Shown here: positions 6,217-14,710 of the stretch, piece after piece
How the letters are laid out: the number at the start of each line of letters is the position of its first letter
How positions within the stretch are numbered: position 1 is the stretch's first letter
Source: Schlegelella_A sp038234975
GTDB taxonomy: Bacteria > Pseudomonadota > Gammaproteobacteria > Burkholderiales > Burkholderiaceae_C
Length of the DNA stretch: 23,081 nt
Direction of reading: 5' to 3'
Assembly: GCA_038234975.1 (NCBI GenBank)
Contig: JBBSUK010000043.1
Coordinates: 1-23,081 of the forward strand
Program-made: the position numbers and the translations under genes
Notes under the pieces: generated by a model
What the model was told of the DNA's origin: nothing
Database searches by the model: none
What the model saw: the letters and a program-made list of their open reading frames with translations, nothing else

Positions 6217-8844
6217 AGCCCTTCATCGAAAAGAGGAACCGGCAAGGATGCCACGCGGCCCGCGCCGGCGGAAGACCGCGACCGGCCGACTGTGGCGGAG
6301 AAGCGCCAGCCGCTGGCCGACTATCGCGCCAGACGGGACTTCGCGCTCACGCCGGAGCCCGCCGATGCAAGACCGAAGGCAGCGTCGCGAAAGGGCGGCG
6401 GAGCGGCGCCCGGGTCGCTCTCGTTCGTCGTGCAGAAGCATGCCGCGACGCGGCTGCACTACGACCTGCGCCTGGAGTGGAACGGCGTCCTGCTGAGCTG
6501 GGCCGTTCCCAAGGGTCCGAGTTTCGACCCGGCGGAAAAGCGGATCGCCGTTCGCACCGAGGACCACCCGCTGTCGTACGCGACCTTCGAGGGCACGATC
6601 CCGGCCCGGCAGTACGGCGCCGGCGAGATGATCGTGTGGGACCGCGGCACGTGGCGGCCGGAGGTCGACGTGGACCGAGGCCTCGTCGATGGCAAGCTCG
6701 TCTTCTCGCTCGACGGCGAGAAGTTGGCCGGACTCTGGGAGCTGGTCCGGATCCGCAAGCCCGGCGAGAAGCAGGAGCCGTGGATCCTCTTCAAGAAGCG
6801 CGACGCGTGGGCGCAGCCGTTGGCGGCCTACGACGTCGTTCGCGCCTTGCCCGACAGCGTGATCGCGCGGCCGCTCGGGCCGCTGCGCACGCGCGATCCG
6901 CGTGCGGGCGGCAACGAGGCGAAGGCGAAGGCGACGCCGGCAACGGCCGTGCTCGACGCCGTCGCCGTCGCAGCCGCGCTCGCGTCGGCGCCGCTCGCCG
7001 AGGCGCCGGCGCGCCTCTCGCCGCAGCTCGCGACGCTCGCGGCGTCGCCGGCGGCGGTGCGCGGCGAAGGCTGGCTGCACGAGATCAAGTTCGACGGATA
7101 CCGCGTGCTGGCGCACTACGGCGCCGGCAAGGTGAGGCTGCACACGCGCCAGGGCCACGACTGGACGGCGAAGATGAAGAGCCTCGCCGCGGTGTTCGAG
7201 ACGCTGGAGATCGAGAGCGGATGGCTCGACGGCGAGCTCGTCGTCCTCGGCGCCGACGGCACGCCGAACTTCAATGCGCTGCAGAACGCGTTCGACGGCG
7301 CCGCCACCGGAGGCATCGTCTGCTTCCTCTTCGACGTGCCGTTCCTCGACGGCCGCGACCTGCGTGCCTTGCCGCTCGACACCCGCCGCGCCATCCTGCA
7401 GGCCAGGCTCGAAGGCCACGAGACCGAACGGCTTCGTCTCTCGGCCGCCTTCGAGGGCGACGCGGCGAGCGTGCTCGCGTCGGCGTGCCGGATGCGGCTC
7501 GAGGGCATCGTCTGCAAGCGGCGCGACAGCGCGTACGCGTCGAAGCGCACCGGGTCGTGGCTGAAGCTCAAGTGCCAGCGGCGCGAGCGCTTCGTCGTCG
7601 GCGGCTGGACCGACCGCGAAGCGGCCGTCGGCGAGGTCGGCAGCCTGCTGCTCGGCACGCGCGAGGCTGGATCGGGACCGCTGCGCTGGGTGGGCAACGT
7701 CGGCACCGGATGGGACGCGAGGGCGGCGGCGTCGATGCGCAGGACGCTGGCGGCGTTCGAGACCGACCGATCGCCGTTCGACGCCGACCATGCACCCGAG
7801 CGCGGTCGCTGGTCGCGCAAGGCCGGCGGCGGCGAGCACTGGGTGCGGCCCGTGGTCGAAGTCGAGGTCGGCTTCGCCGAATGGACGCCCGACGGCCACA
7901 TCCGCCACCCCGTCTTCCACGCGCTGCACGGGCCCGACGCTGCCGTCGCGAAGCCGCTGTCCGTCGCCATCAGCCACCCGACTCGCGTGATCGACGCGTC
8001 GACCGGCCTCACCAAGCTCGACCTGGTGCGCTGGTACGAGAGCGTCGCCGACCGCATCCTGCCGCACCTCGCCGGGCGCCCGGTGTCGCTGGTGCGGGGC
8101 CCGAGCGGCGTCGGCGGCACGCTGTTCTTCCAGAAGCACGGCGAGAAGCTCGGCATTCCCGGCATCGTCGAACTCGACCCGGCGCTCTGGCCCGGGCACC
8201 CGGCGATGCTCGAGGTCGGCAACGTCGAGGCGCTGATCGGCTGCGCGCAGATGAACGTCATCGAGTTCCACACCTGGAACTCGATCGTCGGGCGCATCGA
8301 TCGGCCCGACCGCGTGATCTTCGATCTCGATCCCGGCGAGGGCGTCGCCTGGGCGCAGGTGCAGGAAGCGGCGCTGCTGGTGCGCGCGCTGCTCGACGAA
8401 CTCGGCCTCGCGAGCTGGCTGAAGACGAGCGGCGGCAAGGGGCTGCACGTCGTCGTGCCGATCGACGCGACGAAACGGTCCTCGCTCGACTACGACGCCG
8501 TCAAGGCGTTCTCTCGACGCGCCGTTCAGCACCTCGCGAAGACGATTCCGCAGCGCTTCGTCGCCAGGAGCGGTGGCGCCAACCGGGTCGGCCGGATCTT
8601 CGTCGACTGGATCCGCAACGGCCGGGGGGCGACCACGGCCGCGGCATTCTCGGCGCGAGCCCGGCCCGGGCTCGGCGTGTCGATGCCGGTCTCGTGGGAG
8701 GCGCTGCCCTCGCTCACGGGAGGCGCCCAGTGGAGCATCGCCGACGCGCGCGAGCACCTGTCGTTCGAGGCCGTCGATCCGTGGGCCGGCTATCGCGCGT
8801 GTCGGCAGACGCTCGCCGCGGCGATCAGGCGGCTCGACGCCTGA
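6211..8844 (+). CDS. ligD: Multifunctional ATP-dependent DNA ligase LigD (PE-LIG-POL)
   Basis: The 877-residue product has the Pseudomonas-type domain order. The 3'-phosphoesterase domain (about 65-195) has His77, His83, Asp85 and His119, with the same mutual spacing as the P. aeruginosa active-site residues. The ligase domain (about 265-510) has adenylation motif EIKFDGYR with Lys293 and motif V GIVCKRR/WLKLKC. The C-terminal polymerase/primase domain (about 575-870) has FDLDP with Asp705 and Asp707, SGGKGLHV and a third Asp near 799. LigD trims, fills and seals ends held by Ku. The start is uncertain: ATG 6211 gives about 35 extra residues compared with P. aeruginosa, of low-complexity sequence, and GTG 6292 fits family length better. 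Neither has a well-placed Shine-Dalgarno sequence. The stop converges on the lipoprotein gene 18 bases away. Confidence 0.95.
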   Translation: MASPSSKRGTGKDATRPAPAEDRDRPTVAEKRQPLADYRARRDFALTPEPADARPKAASRKGGGAAPGSLSFVVQKHAATRLHYDLRLEWNGVLLSWAVPKGPSFDPAEKRIAVRTEDHPLSYATFEGTIPARQYGAGEMIVWDRGTWRPEVDVDRGLVDGKLVFSLDGEKLAGLWELVRIRKPGEKQEPWILFKKRDAWAQPLAAYDVVRALPDSVIARPLGPLRTRDPRAGGNEAKAKATPATAVLDAVAVAAALASAPLAEAPARLSPQLATLAASPAAVRGEGWLHEIKFDGYRVLAHYGAGKVRLHTRQGHDWTAKMKSLAAVFETLEIESGWLDGELVVLGADGTPNFNALQNAFDGAATGGIVCFLFDVPFLDGRDLRALPLDTRRAILQARLEGHETERLRLSAAFEGDAASVLASACRMRLEGIVCKRRDSAYASKRTGSWLKLKCQRRERFVVGGWTDREAAVGEVGSLLLGTREAGSGPLRWVGNVGTGWDARAAASMRRTLAAFETDRSPFDADHAPERGRWSRKAGGGEHWVRPVVEVEVGFAEWTPDGHIRHPVFHALHGPDAAVAKPLSVAISHPTRVIDASTGLTKLDLVRWYESVADRILPHLAGRPVSLVRGPSGVGGTLFFQKHGEKLGIPGIVELDPALWPGHPAMLEVGNVEALIGCAQMNVIEFHTWNSIVGRIDRPDRVIFDLDPGEGVAWAQVQEAALLVRALLDELGLASWLKTSGGKGLHVVVPIDATKRSSLDYDAVKAFSRRAVQHLAKTIPQRFVARSGGANRVGRIFVDWIRNGRGATTAAAFSARARPGLGVSMPVSWEALPSLTGGAQWSIADAREHLSFEAVDPWAGYRACRQTLAAAIRRLDA

Positions 8845-8862
8845 CGGCTCGCCGCTGCGTCG

Positions 8863-9234
8863 TCAGGGGGCGAGGAAGATTTCGCGACAGCGCGAGGTCG
8901 TCGTGAAACCCGGCGGGTCGTACTCGATCTCGATGCTGCCCATCCGGCCCCGCTTGTCGGCGACGAGGCGCAGCCGGCAGACGCGCTCGTCCAGCCCGTC
9001 CGGGCCGGCGCGGGCGAAGCCGACGGCGGACTCCCAGCGGTAGTCGATGCTGCCGTCGGCGTTCGGCGAGCGCGACGTCGCCTTGCCGTAGCGGTCGAAG
9101 AAGTCGCCGCTCGACATGCCGATCACGCGCTGGTTGAGCGTCGCCTGCGCGTCTTCGTTGCGCTTGATGAGTTCGCAGCCGGGCAGGCTGAACGCAAGCA
9201 CGGCGCAGATCGCCACGAGCCGAAGGTTCGACAT
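8863..9234 (-). CDS. Small putative lipoprotein, function unknown
   Basis: The product has 123 residues. It begins with a short basic region and a hydrophobic stretch ending in FSLPGC, so Cys20 could be the lipidated residue of a type II signal peptide; the lipobox (Leu-Pro-Gly-Cys) is acceptable but not ideal. The mature part has GMSSGDFFDRYGKATSRS, which loosely resembles the small periplasmic SmpA/OmlA/BamE-like lipoproteins, then a strand-rich region with two further Cys residues (in ERVCRLRL and SRCREIF) that could form a disulfide. I do not recognise a specific family. It is a single-gene unit, convergent with ligD and divergent from the GAF gene. An outer-membrane or periplasmic location is an inference. 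Confidence 0.75.
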   Translation of the reverse strand: MSNLRLVAICAVLAFSLPGCELIKRNEDAQATLNQRVIGMSSGDFFDRYGKATSRSPNADGSIDYRWESAVGFARAGPDGLDERVCRLRLVADKRGRMGSIEIEYDPPGFTTTSRCREIFLAP

Positions 9235-9243
9235 GGGATTCGT

Positions 9244-9267
9244 GCCGGCGTCGAGGCCGGCGTCGAG
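9244..9267. repeat. 12-bp exact tandem duplication
   Basis: GCCGGCGTCGAG occurs twice head to tail (9244-9255 and 9256-9267) just upstream of the lipoprotein gene, in the spacer it shares with the divergent GAF gene. It could be a slippage product in GC-rich DNA or a paired binding site; nothing in the sequence decides this. Confidence 0.6.
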
Positions 9268-9375
9268 GATGGTCCAGCCACGACTCTAGCCGCCGTCAGC
9301 GGCGTTCGTGCAGGGCACACCTCATCCGCCACCGGGTCGACCGTAGGCTAGCCTCCTGCGCTGGAGGCCGACGCG

Positions 9376-9861
9376 ATGACCCAGGACGACTTGAACGAAA
9401 CCGCGCGGCAGGCCGCCCTTGATCGACTCTCGATCGACCAGTTTGCCGACACCGCGCTCGACGACATCGCCCGCACCGCGGCCGACATGTTCCAGGCGCC
9501 GATCGCTTTCGTGTCGCTGGTCGACGGCGACCGGCAGCGGTTCAAGTCGGCGGTCGGCAGCGATCTGTCGCAGACGCCGCGCGGATGGGCCTTCTGCGAC
9601 CACGCGATCCGCCGTGCCGGCGAGGTGATGGTCGTCGAAGACGCCACGCTCGATCCGCGCTTCGTCGACAACCCGCTTGTCACCGGCGACCCTCACGTCC
9701 GCTTCTACGCGGGCGCGCCGCTGGTCACGTCGTCGGGGCATGCGATCGGCACCGTGTGCGTTCTCGACGTGCGGCCAAGACAAGCCCCGACCGAACAGCT
9801 CGAGACGCTGCGCTTTCTCGCCCAGCAGGTGGTCAGCACGCTCGAGAAGCGGGGCGGCTGA
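9376..9861 (+). CDS. Stand-alone GAF domain protein
   Basis: The 161-residue product is essentially one GAF domain. Diagnostic pieces are AFVSLVDGDRQRFKSAVG (about 43-60), the AFCDHAIRRAGEVMVVEDA region (about 73-91), LDPRFVDNPLVTGDPHVRFY and the closing GHAIGTVCVLDVRP. This is the subtype usually found at the N-terminus of diguanylate cyclases and histidine kinases, but no output domain follows, so it may sense a small ligand or act in trans. The ligand is unknown. A good Shine-Dalgarno sequence GGAGG (9363-9367) sits 8 bases before the ATG. It converges on the tartrate dehydrogenase gene, with both stop codons inside one palindrome. Confidence 0.9.
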   Translation: MTQDDLNETARQAALDRLSIDQFADTALDDIARTAADMFQAPIAFVSLVDGDRQRFKSAVGSDLSQTPRGWAFCDHAIRRAGEVMVVEDATLDPRFVDNPLVTGDPHVRFYAGAPLVTSSGHAIGTVCVLDVRPRQAPTEQLETLRFLAQQVVSTLEKRGG

Positions 9862-9876
9862 GCCGCCGGCGGCTCA
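9859..9876. terminator. 18-bp perfect palindrome between convergent genes (possible bidirectional terminator)
   Basis: TGAGCCGCC-GGCGGCTCA is perfectly self-complementary. Its first three bases are the TGA of the GAF gene and its last three are the complement of the TGA of the opposing dehydrogenase gene. A GC-rich hairpin would form in RNA from either strand. No T-run follows, so it is not a textbook intrinsic terminator. Confidence 0.5.
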
Positions 9877-10968
9877 GGCGATCCGTGCCGCGATCGCCTC
9901 GCCCATCTCGGTCGTCGTCGCGCTGCCGCCGAGGTCGGCGGTGCGCGGACCCTCCGCGAGCACCTGCTCGATCGCCGTGACGATCGCGTCGTGGGCGGCG
10001 CGCTCGCCGAGGAAGTCGAGCATCAGCGCCCCGGACCAGATCATCGCCACCGGGTTGGCGATGTTCTGCCCGTAGATGTCGGGCGCCGATCCGTGCACCG
10101 GCTCGAACAGCGACGGGAACACGCGCTCGGGGTTGAGATTGGCCGACGGGGCGATGCCGATCGTGCCGGTGCAAGCCGGGCCGAGGTCGGACAGGATGTC
10201 GCCGAACAGGTTGCTCGCGACGACAACGTCGAAGCGATCGGGCTGAAGCACGAAGCGCGCCGACAGGATGTCGATGTGCTGCTTGTCGACGGCGATCTCG
10301 GGGTAGTCGGCGTGGATCGCGTCGGCGCGCGAGTCCCACCACGGCATGCTGATGGCGATGCCGTTGCTCTTGGTCGCGACGGTGAGTCGCTTGCGCTCGC
10401 GCGATTTCGCGAGCTCGAATGCGTAGCGCAGCACCCGGTCGGTGCCGTGGCGCGAGAAGACTGACTCCTGGATGACGATCTCGCGGTCGGTCCCGGCGAA
10501 CAGGACGCCGCCGGCGTTGGTGTACTCGCCTTCGGTGTTCTCCCGGACGACGAAGAAGTCGATGTCGCCGGGGCCGCGCGGCTTGCCGTTGCGGTCTACC
10601 AGGGGGCAGGGCACGCCTTCGAAGAGGCGCACCGGCCGCAGGTTCACATACTGGTCGAACTCGCGGCGGAACTTGAGCAGCGACCCCCACAGCGACACGT
10701 GGTCGGGCACCACGGCGGGCCAGCCGACGGCGCCGAAGTAGATCGCATCCATCGGCGCGAGCTGGCCCTTCCAGTCGGCCGGCAACATGCTGCCGGTGGC
10801 CTGGTGGTAGTCGCAGCTGGCCCACTCGATCGGGTCGACCCGGAGCGTGAAACCGAAGCGGCGCGACGCGGCATGGAGCGCGCGCAGGCCTTCGGGCATC
10901 ACCTCCTTGCCGATGCCGTCGCCGGGAATCGCGGCGATGCGATAGGTCTTGCTGGATCGTTCGGTCAT
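9874..10968 (-). CDS. ttuC: Tartrate dehydrogenase / D-malate-type beta-decarboxylating dehydrogenase
   Basis: A 364-residue member of the isocitrate/isopropylmalate dehydrogenase superfamily. The N-terminus AAIPGDGIGKEVMPEGLRAL, the segment DIDFFVVRENTEGEYTNAGG, TVATKSNGI with the catalytic-type Lys, the metal-binding SNLFGDILSDLGP, and HGSAPDIYGQNIANPVAMIW mark the tartrate dehydrogenase (TtuC/YeaU) branch. These NAD-dependent enzymes act on tartrate, D-malate and related 2-hydroxyacids with Mn2+ or Mg2+. Tartrate, D-malate and isopropylmalate activities cannot be separated by reading alone; the absence of leuC and leuD nearby argues against leucine biosynthesis. No tartrate transporter or regulator is adjacent. 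The ATG at 10968 gives a standard N-terminus. Confidence 0.88.
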   Translation of the reverse strand: MTERSSKTYRIAAIPGDGIGKEVMPEGLRALHAASRRFGFTLRVDPIEWASCDYHQATGSMLPADWKGQLAPMDAIYFGAVGWPAVVPDHVSLWGSLLKFRREFDQYVNLRPVRLFEGVPCPLVDRNGKPRGPGDIDFFVVRENTEGEYTNAGGVLFAGTDREIVIQESVFSRHGTDRVLRYAFELAKSRERKRLTVATKSNGIAISMPWWDSRADAIHADYPEIAVDKQHIDILSARFVLQPDRFDVVVASNLFGDILSDLGPACTGTIGIAPSANLNPERVFPSLFEPVHGSAPDIYGQNIANPVAMIWSGALMLDFLGERAAHDAIVTAIEQVLAEGPRTADLGGSATTTEMGEAIAARIA

Positions 10969-11017
10969 CGAGGGCTCGCGGCGGCTGGTGTTCGACTTGC
11001 GCGCGGCGCACGTGGAA

Positions 11018-11037
11018 CGGAGCGCCGAAGCGCTCCG
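11018..11037 (-). terminator. Stem-loop with UUCG tetraloop downstream of the ferredoxin-like gene
   Basis: CGGAGCGC-CGAA-GCGCTCCG is a perfect 8-base-pair stem with a 4-base loop. On the minus strand the loop reads TTCG closed by a C-G pair, an extra-stable RNA tetraloop. It lies about 94 bases beyond the ferredoxin-like gene stop and 50 bases before the dehydrogenase gene start, so it may end or attenuate transcription between them. The following T content is low. Confidence 0.45.
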
Positions 11038-11130
11038 AGTATCGCTCGCGGTTTCGCAGAGGCCTAGATGACGATCAGTCCGTCATGCGATCCCAGGCGT
11101 CCTTCACCGCGTGCCTCGCGCGTTCCGACG

Positions 11131-11502
11131 TCAGCCTGGAGGCGCCGTCTCGCGAACCGGCATGCCTTCGCTCGCGACGGCGGCAAACAGCGCGGCCACC
11201 GTCGATGCCGGGTCGTCGCCCCTGCGGAATGCGACCATCGCCGCCGGCTCGCCGGGCGGCGTTGCGGCAACCGTCAGCGCCTTCTTCGGGCAGGCGCCGA
11301 GGCAGCTCGTGTAGACGACCCGCACCTTGCCCAGTCGGCTGTCTCGAGCGGCGCGGGCGATGGCCTTGCCGACGTCCTTGGCCTTGACCTTGCGTGGCCC
11401 GCTGCGCCGCTTCTCGCACGCCTTGCAGACGAGGATCGCGGTTCGCCAGCCAGGTCGGATCCGCTTCGGCGCTGCGGCACCGGATTCGTGAGGGTCTGCC
11501 AT
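11131..11502 (-). CDS. Small [2Fe-2S] thioredoxin-fold ferredoxin-like protein
   Basis: The product has 123 residues. Cys26-x2-Cys29 (LVCKACEKR) and Cys67-x3-Cys71 (TSCLGACPKKALTV) have the four-cysteine layout of thioredoxin-like [2Fe-2S] ferredoxins and related small metal-binding proteins (DUF1636-like). Between them is a basic helix (about 33-58) and the strand KVRVVY. The C-terminal part (PAAMVAFRRGDDPASTVAAL) completes the fold. A role in electron transfer or metal binding is inferred; no partner oxidoreductase is adjacent. The ATG at 11502 gives the expected N-terminus. A longer in-frame extension upstream (to 11772) would overlap the acidic-protein gene and is low-complexity, so I reject it. 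Confidence 0.82.
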   Translation of the reverse strand: MADPHESGAAAPKRIRPGWRTAILVCKACEKRRSGPRKVKAKDVGKAIARAARDSRLGKVRVVYTSCLGACPKKALTVAATPPGEPAAMVAFRRGDDPASTVAALFAAVASEGMPVRETAPPG

Positions 11503-11530
11503 GAGCCGAGCATGTGCCGGGTGCGGTCCG

Positions 11531-11905
11531 CTACCGGTCTTCGTCGTCGTCGTCTTCCTCGGCCGCCAGCGACTCGATCGTGTCCTCGTCGCCCGTGATC
11601 GAGCGTGCCGAGTCCATCGCGTCCTTCGAGCGGGCGATACGGTCGGGGGCGATGTCGGCGCCGTCGCGGGCGCCTTCCGGAACGGCCTCGGCGCGCTCGC
11701 CGGTGCCCATCGAATCGCTGTCGGAGTCGAGCTCGATCGGCGTCGCGCCGCCGAGTTCGCCTTCTTCGGCATCGGTCTTCAAACGCGTCGCGCCGACGAT
11801 GTCGCTGCCGCTGTCGGACGTGTCGCTGGGCCCGAGGTATTCGGCATCGGTGCCTTTGGCGTGTTGCGGGGCACGCTCGCCGCCGAGGAAGTTGCTCTGG
11901 GACAT
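11531..11905 (-). CDS. Acidic, probably disordered small protein conserved in Burkholderiales
   Basis: The product has 124 residues, is strongly acidic (rich in Asp, Glu, Ser, Gly) and has no Cys, membrane segment or signal peptide. The N-terminus MSQSNFLGGERAPQHAKGTD and the LGPSDTSDSGSD stretch resemble a short protein I recall as widespread and unassigned in Burkholderiales; that is memory, not a search. The C-terminus ends in an Asp/Glu run (AAEEDDDDEDR). The composition implies an intrinsically disordered cytosolic protein that might bind basic partners or metal ions, but the function is unknown. It precedes the ferredoxin-like gene on the same strand with a 28-base gap, so they may be co-transcribed. 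A possible -10 element (TAGATT on the minus strand, near 11936-11941) lies upstream. Confidence 0.75.
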   Translation of the reverse strand: MSQSNFLGGERAPQHAKGTDAEYLGPSDTSDSGSDIVGATRLKTDAEEGELGGATPIELDSDSDSMGTGERAEAVPEGARDGADIAPDRIARSKDAMDSARSITGDEDTIESLAAEEDDDDEDR

Positions 11906-12027
11906 GGTGCGTCTCTCGTCTGGGTTCGACCTTGCAATCTACTCTGCGTCGACCGCGCCGACGCTCCGACGATGGCACGTCGGCCCGTCGGCCCGCACCT
12001 ACAAGGCCGCCCGCGAGCGGCGGCGCG

Positions 12028-13226
<1,199 letters not shown>

Positions 13227-13230
<4 letters not shown>

Positions 13231-13865
13231 GGTCGGTCCTGGAGGGTGGCGGCGGTGCGCCGCTGCAGTTCGTCGAAGGCGAGGCCGTCGACGATCTCGC
13301 GGACGACGAGGCCGATGGCCGTCACGTCGATCACCGCGAGGTCGGTGTAGATGCGCGACACGCACGCAACGCCGGTCAGCGGGTAGCTGCAGCGCTCGAC
13401 GACCTTCGCCTCGCCCGACTTGGTGACGTGCTCCATCATCACCCACGTGCGCTTCGCGCCGATCGCCAGGTCCATCGCGCCGCCGACCGCGGGGATCGCC
13501 TCGGCCGCGCCCGTGTGCCAGTTGGCGAGGTCGCCATTGGCCGCGACCTGGAAGGCGCCGAGGACGCACACGTCGAGGTGCCCGCCGCGCATCATCGCGA
13601 AGCTGTCGGCGTGGTGGAAGAACGAGCCGCCCGCCAGCAAGGTCACGGGTTGCTTGCCGGCGTTGGTGAGGTCGTAGTCCTCTTCGCCGGCCGTCGGCGC
13701 CGGGCCCATGCCGATGACGCCGTTCTCGCTGTGCAGGACGATTTCGCGGTCGGCCGGAAGAAAGTTGGCGACGAGTGTCGGCAGGCCGATGCCGAGGTTG
13801 ACGACCGAGCCGTCGGTGATGTCGGCGGCGACCTTCGCGGCCATCGCCTTGCGATCCCATCTCAT
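13227..13865 (-). CDS. pcaJ: 3-oxoadipate CoA-transferase subunit B
   Basis: The 212-residue beta subunit of a class I CoA-transferase. The catalytic glutamate is Glu47 in HSENGVIGMGP, and LGIGLPTLVANF (24-35) and the GGHLDVCVLGAFQV region are family hallmarks. With PcaI it moves CoA from succinyl-CoA to 3-oxoadipate. Acetoacetate (ScoB) specificity cannot be excluded from sequence alone, but the directly overlapping pcaF supports 3-oxoadipate. The ATG at 13865 is followed by the conserved MRWDR start. A G-rich stretch just upstream may serve as ribosome binding site, and the ATG overlaps the stop codon of a short upstream reading frame. The 114-base gap to pcaI is filled by a repeat. Confidence 0.93.
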
Positions 13866-13969
13866 GGCGCCCCCACGCTTGCGGCCGTCGCCGCTGCGCT
13901 GCCCCCCGAGGGGGCGCGGCCGGGCTTGGGAACGGCCCGGCGCCCGGCCGTCGCGATCATTTCGCTCAT
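13862..13969 (-). CDS. Possible 35-residue ORF bridging pcaI and pcaJ
   Basis: An ATG at 13969 follows the pcaI stop by 10 bases and has GAGGGG 6 bases upstream. The frame starts MSEMIATAG, then reads through the GC-rich repeat (GRRAVPKPGRAPSGG is encoded by it) and stops at a TGA that overlaps the pcaJ ATG (ATGA). It is in a different frame from pcaJ. It is unlikely to be a functional protein, but translating it would carry ribosomes across the repeat to pcaJ. Confidence 0.35.
   Translation of the reverse strand: MSEMIATAGRRAVPKPGRAPSGGSAAATAASVGAP
13869..13950. repeat. Burkholderiales-type intergenic GC-rich repeat (REP-like)
   Basis: The plus strand starts CCCCACGCTTGCGG, contains TGCCCCCCGAGGGGGC near its centre and ends with AACGGCCCGGCG. 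This is the motif order I recall for a dispersed intergenic element found in many copies in Comamonadaceae and related genomes. The central GCCCCC-CGA-GGGGGC (13901-13915) can form a 6-base-pair hairpin. No second copy is visible in this window. It sits between two genes of one operon. Confidence 0.6.
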
Positions 13970-13979
13970 CGCGTGCCCC

Positions 13980-14675
13980 TCACGACCTGAACCCGCCGCC
14001 CGTCGTCGCGATGCGGTCGATCTTCACGATGCGCCGGACGAAGATCCCCGGCGTGACCACCGCCTCGGGATCGAGGCTGCCGAGCGGGACGATCTCGTGC
14101 ACGGTGGCGATGGTGGTCTTCGCCGCCATCGCCATCACCGGGCCGAAGTTGCGTGCCGTCATCCGGTAGGTGAGGTTCCCCCAGCGGTCGCCGCGCTCGG
14201 CCCTGATGAACGCGTAGTCGGCGTGGATGGGCGATTCGAACACGTACATCCGGCCATCGATCTCGCGGGTCTCCTTGCCCTCGGCGAGCGCGGTGCCGTA
14301 GCCGGTGGGCGTGAAGAAGCCGCCGATGCCGGCGCCCGCGGCGCGGATGCGCTCGGCGAGGTTGCCCTGCGGCACGAGCTCGAGCTCGAGCTCGCCCGAG
14401 CGGTAGAGGCCGTCGAAGTGGTGGCTGTCGGTCTGGCGCGGGAACGAGCAGACTATTCTGCGAACACGGCGCGCCGCGATCAGCGCAGCGAGGCCGATGT
14501 CGCCATTGCCGGCGTTGTTGTTGACGACGACGAGGTCCTTCGCGCCCTGCTCGATGAGCGCGTGCACCAGCTCGTTGGGCAGCCCCGCCGTGCCGAAGCC
14601 GCCGATCATCACCGTCGCGCCGTCTGGAACGTCGGCGACGGCTTCGGCGAGCGAGGCGACCTGCTTGTCGATCAT
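13980..14675 (-). CDS. pcaI: 3-oxoadipate CoA-transferase subunit A
   Basis: The 231-residue alpha subunit of the class I CoA-transferase. The glycine-rich VMIGGFGTAGLPNELVHAL (about 22-40), the VVNNNAGNGDIGLAALI stretch, and GIGGFFTPTGYGTALAEGKE (about 115-134) are diagnostic. It works with PcaJ on 3-oxoadipate and succinyl-CoA in the cytosol. It is the first gene of the minus-strand pcaI-pcaJ-pcaF set. Upstream is a strong stem-loop belonging to the preceding glsB-like gene, so pcaI probably has its own promoter in the 35-base stretch between that stem and its ATG, or depends on read-through. No pca regulator (PcaR or PcaQ) is adjacent. ScoA is the alternative reading. Confidence 0.92.
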   Translation of the reverse strand: MIDKQVASLAEAVADVPDGATVMIGGFGTAGLPNELVHALIEQGAKDLVVVNNNAGNGDIGLAALIAARRVRRIVCSFPRQTDSHHFDGLYRSGELELELVPQGNLAERIRAAGAGIGGFFTPTGYGTALAEGKETREIDGRMYVFESPIHADYAFIRAERGDRWGNLTYRMTARNFGPVMAMAAKTTIATVHEIVPLGSLDPEAVVTPGIFVRRIVKIDRIATTGGGFRS

Positions 14676-14710
14676 CGGGCGCCGATTGTCGCGCGTCGAC
14701 CCACACGAAG

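Noticed and set aside
6223..8757. Long minus-strand open frame (844 codons) opposite ligD
   Set aside because: Antisense shadow of a gene with all LigD catalytic motifs; composition is low-complexity Arg/Ala/Asp and no motif is recognisable.
4752..8906. Very long plus-strand open frame (about 1384 codons) across the HTH-TPR, ku and ligD genes
   Set aside because: It is antisense to two well-recognised genes and out of frame with ligD. The translation is Arg/Ala/Gly-rich with no domain, as expected from GC-rich shadow frames.
11075..11419. Minus-strand frame ending ARHAVKDAWDRMTD
   Set aside because: It mostly overlaps the four-Cys protein in another frame. The last residues look protein-like, but there is no start, ribosome binding site or conserved block to support a gene.
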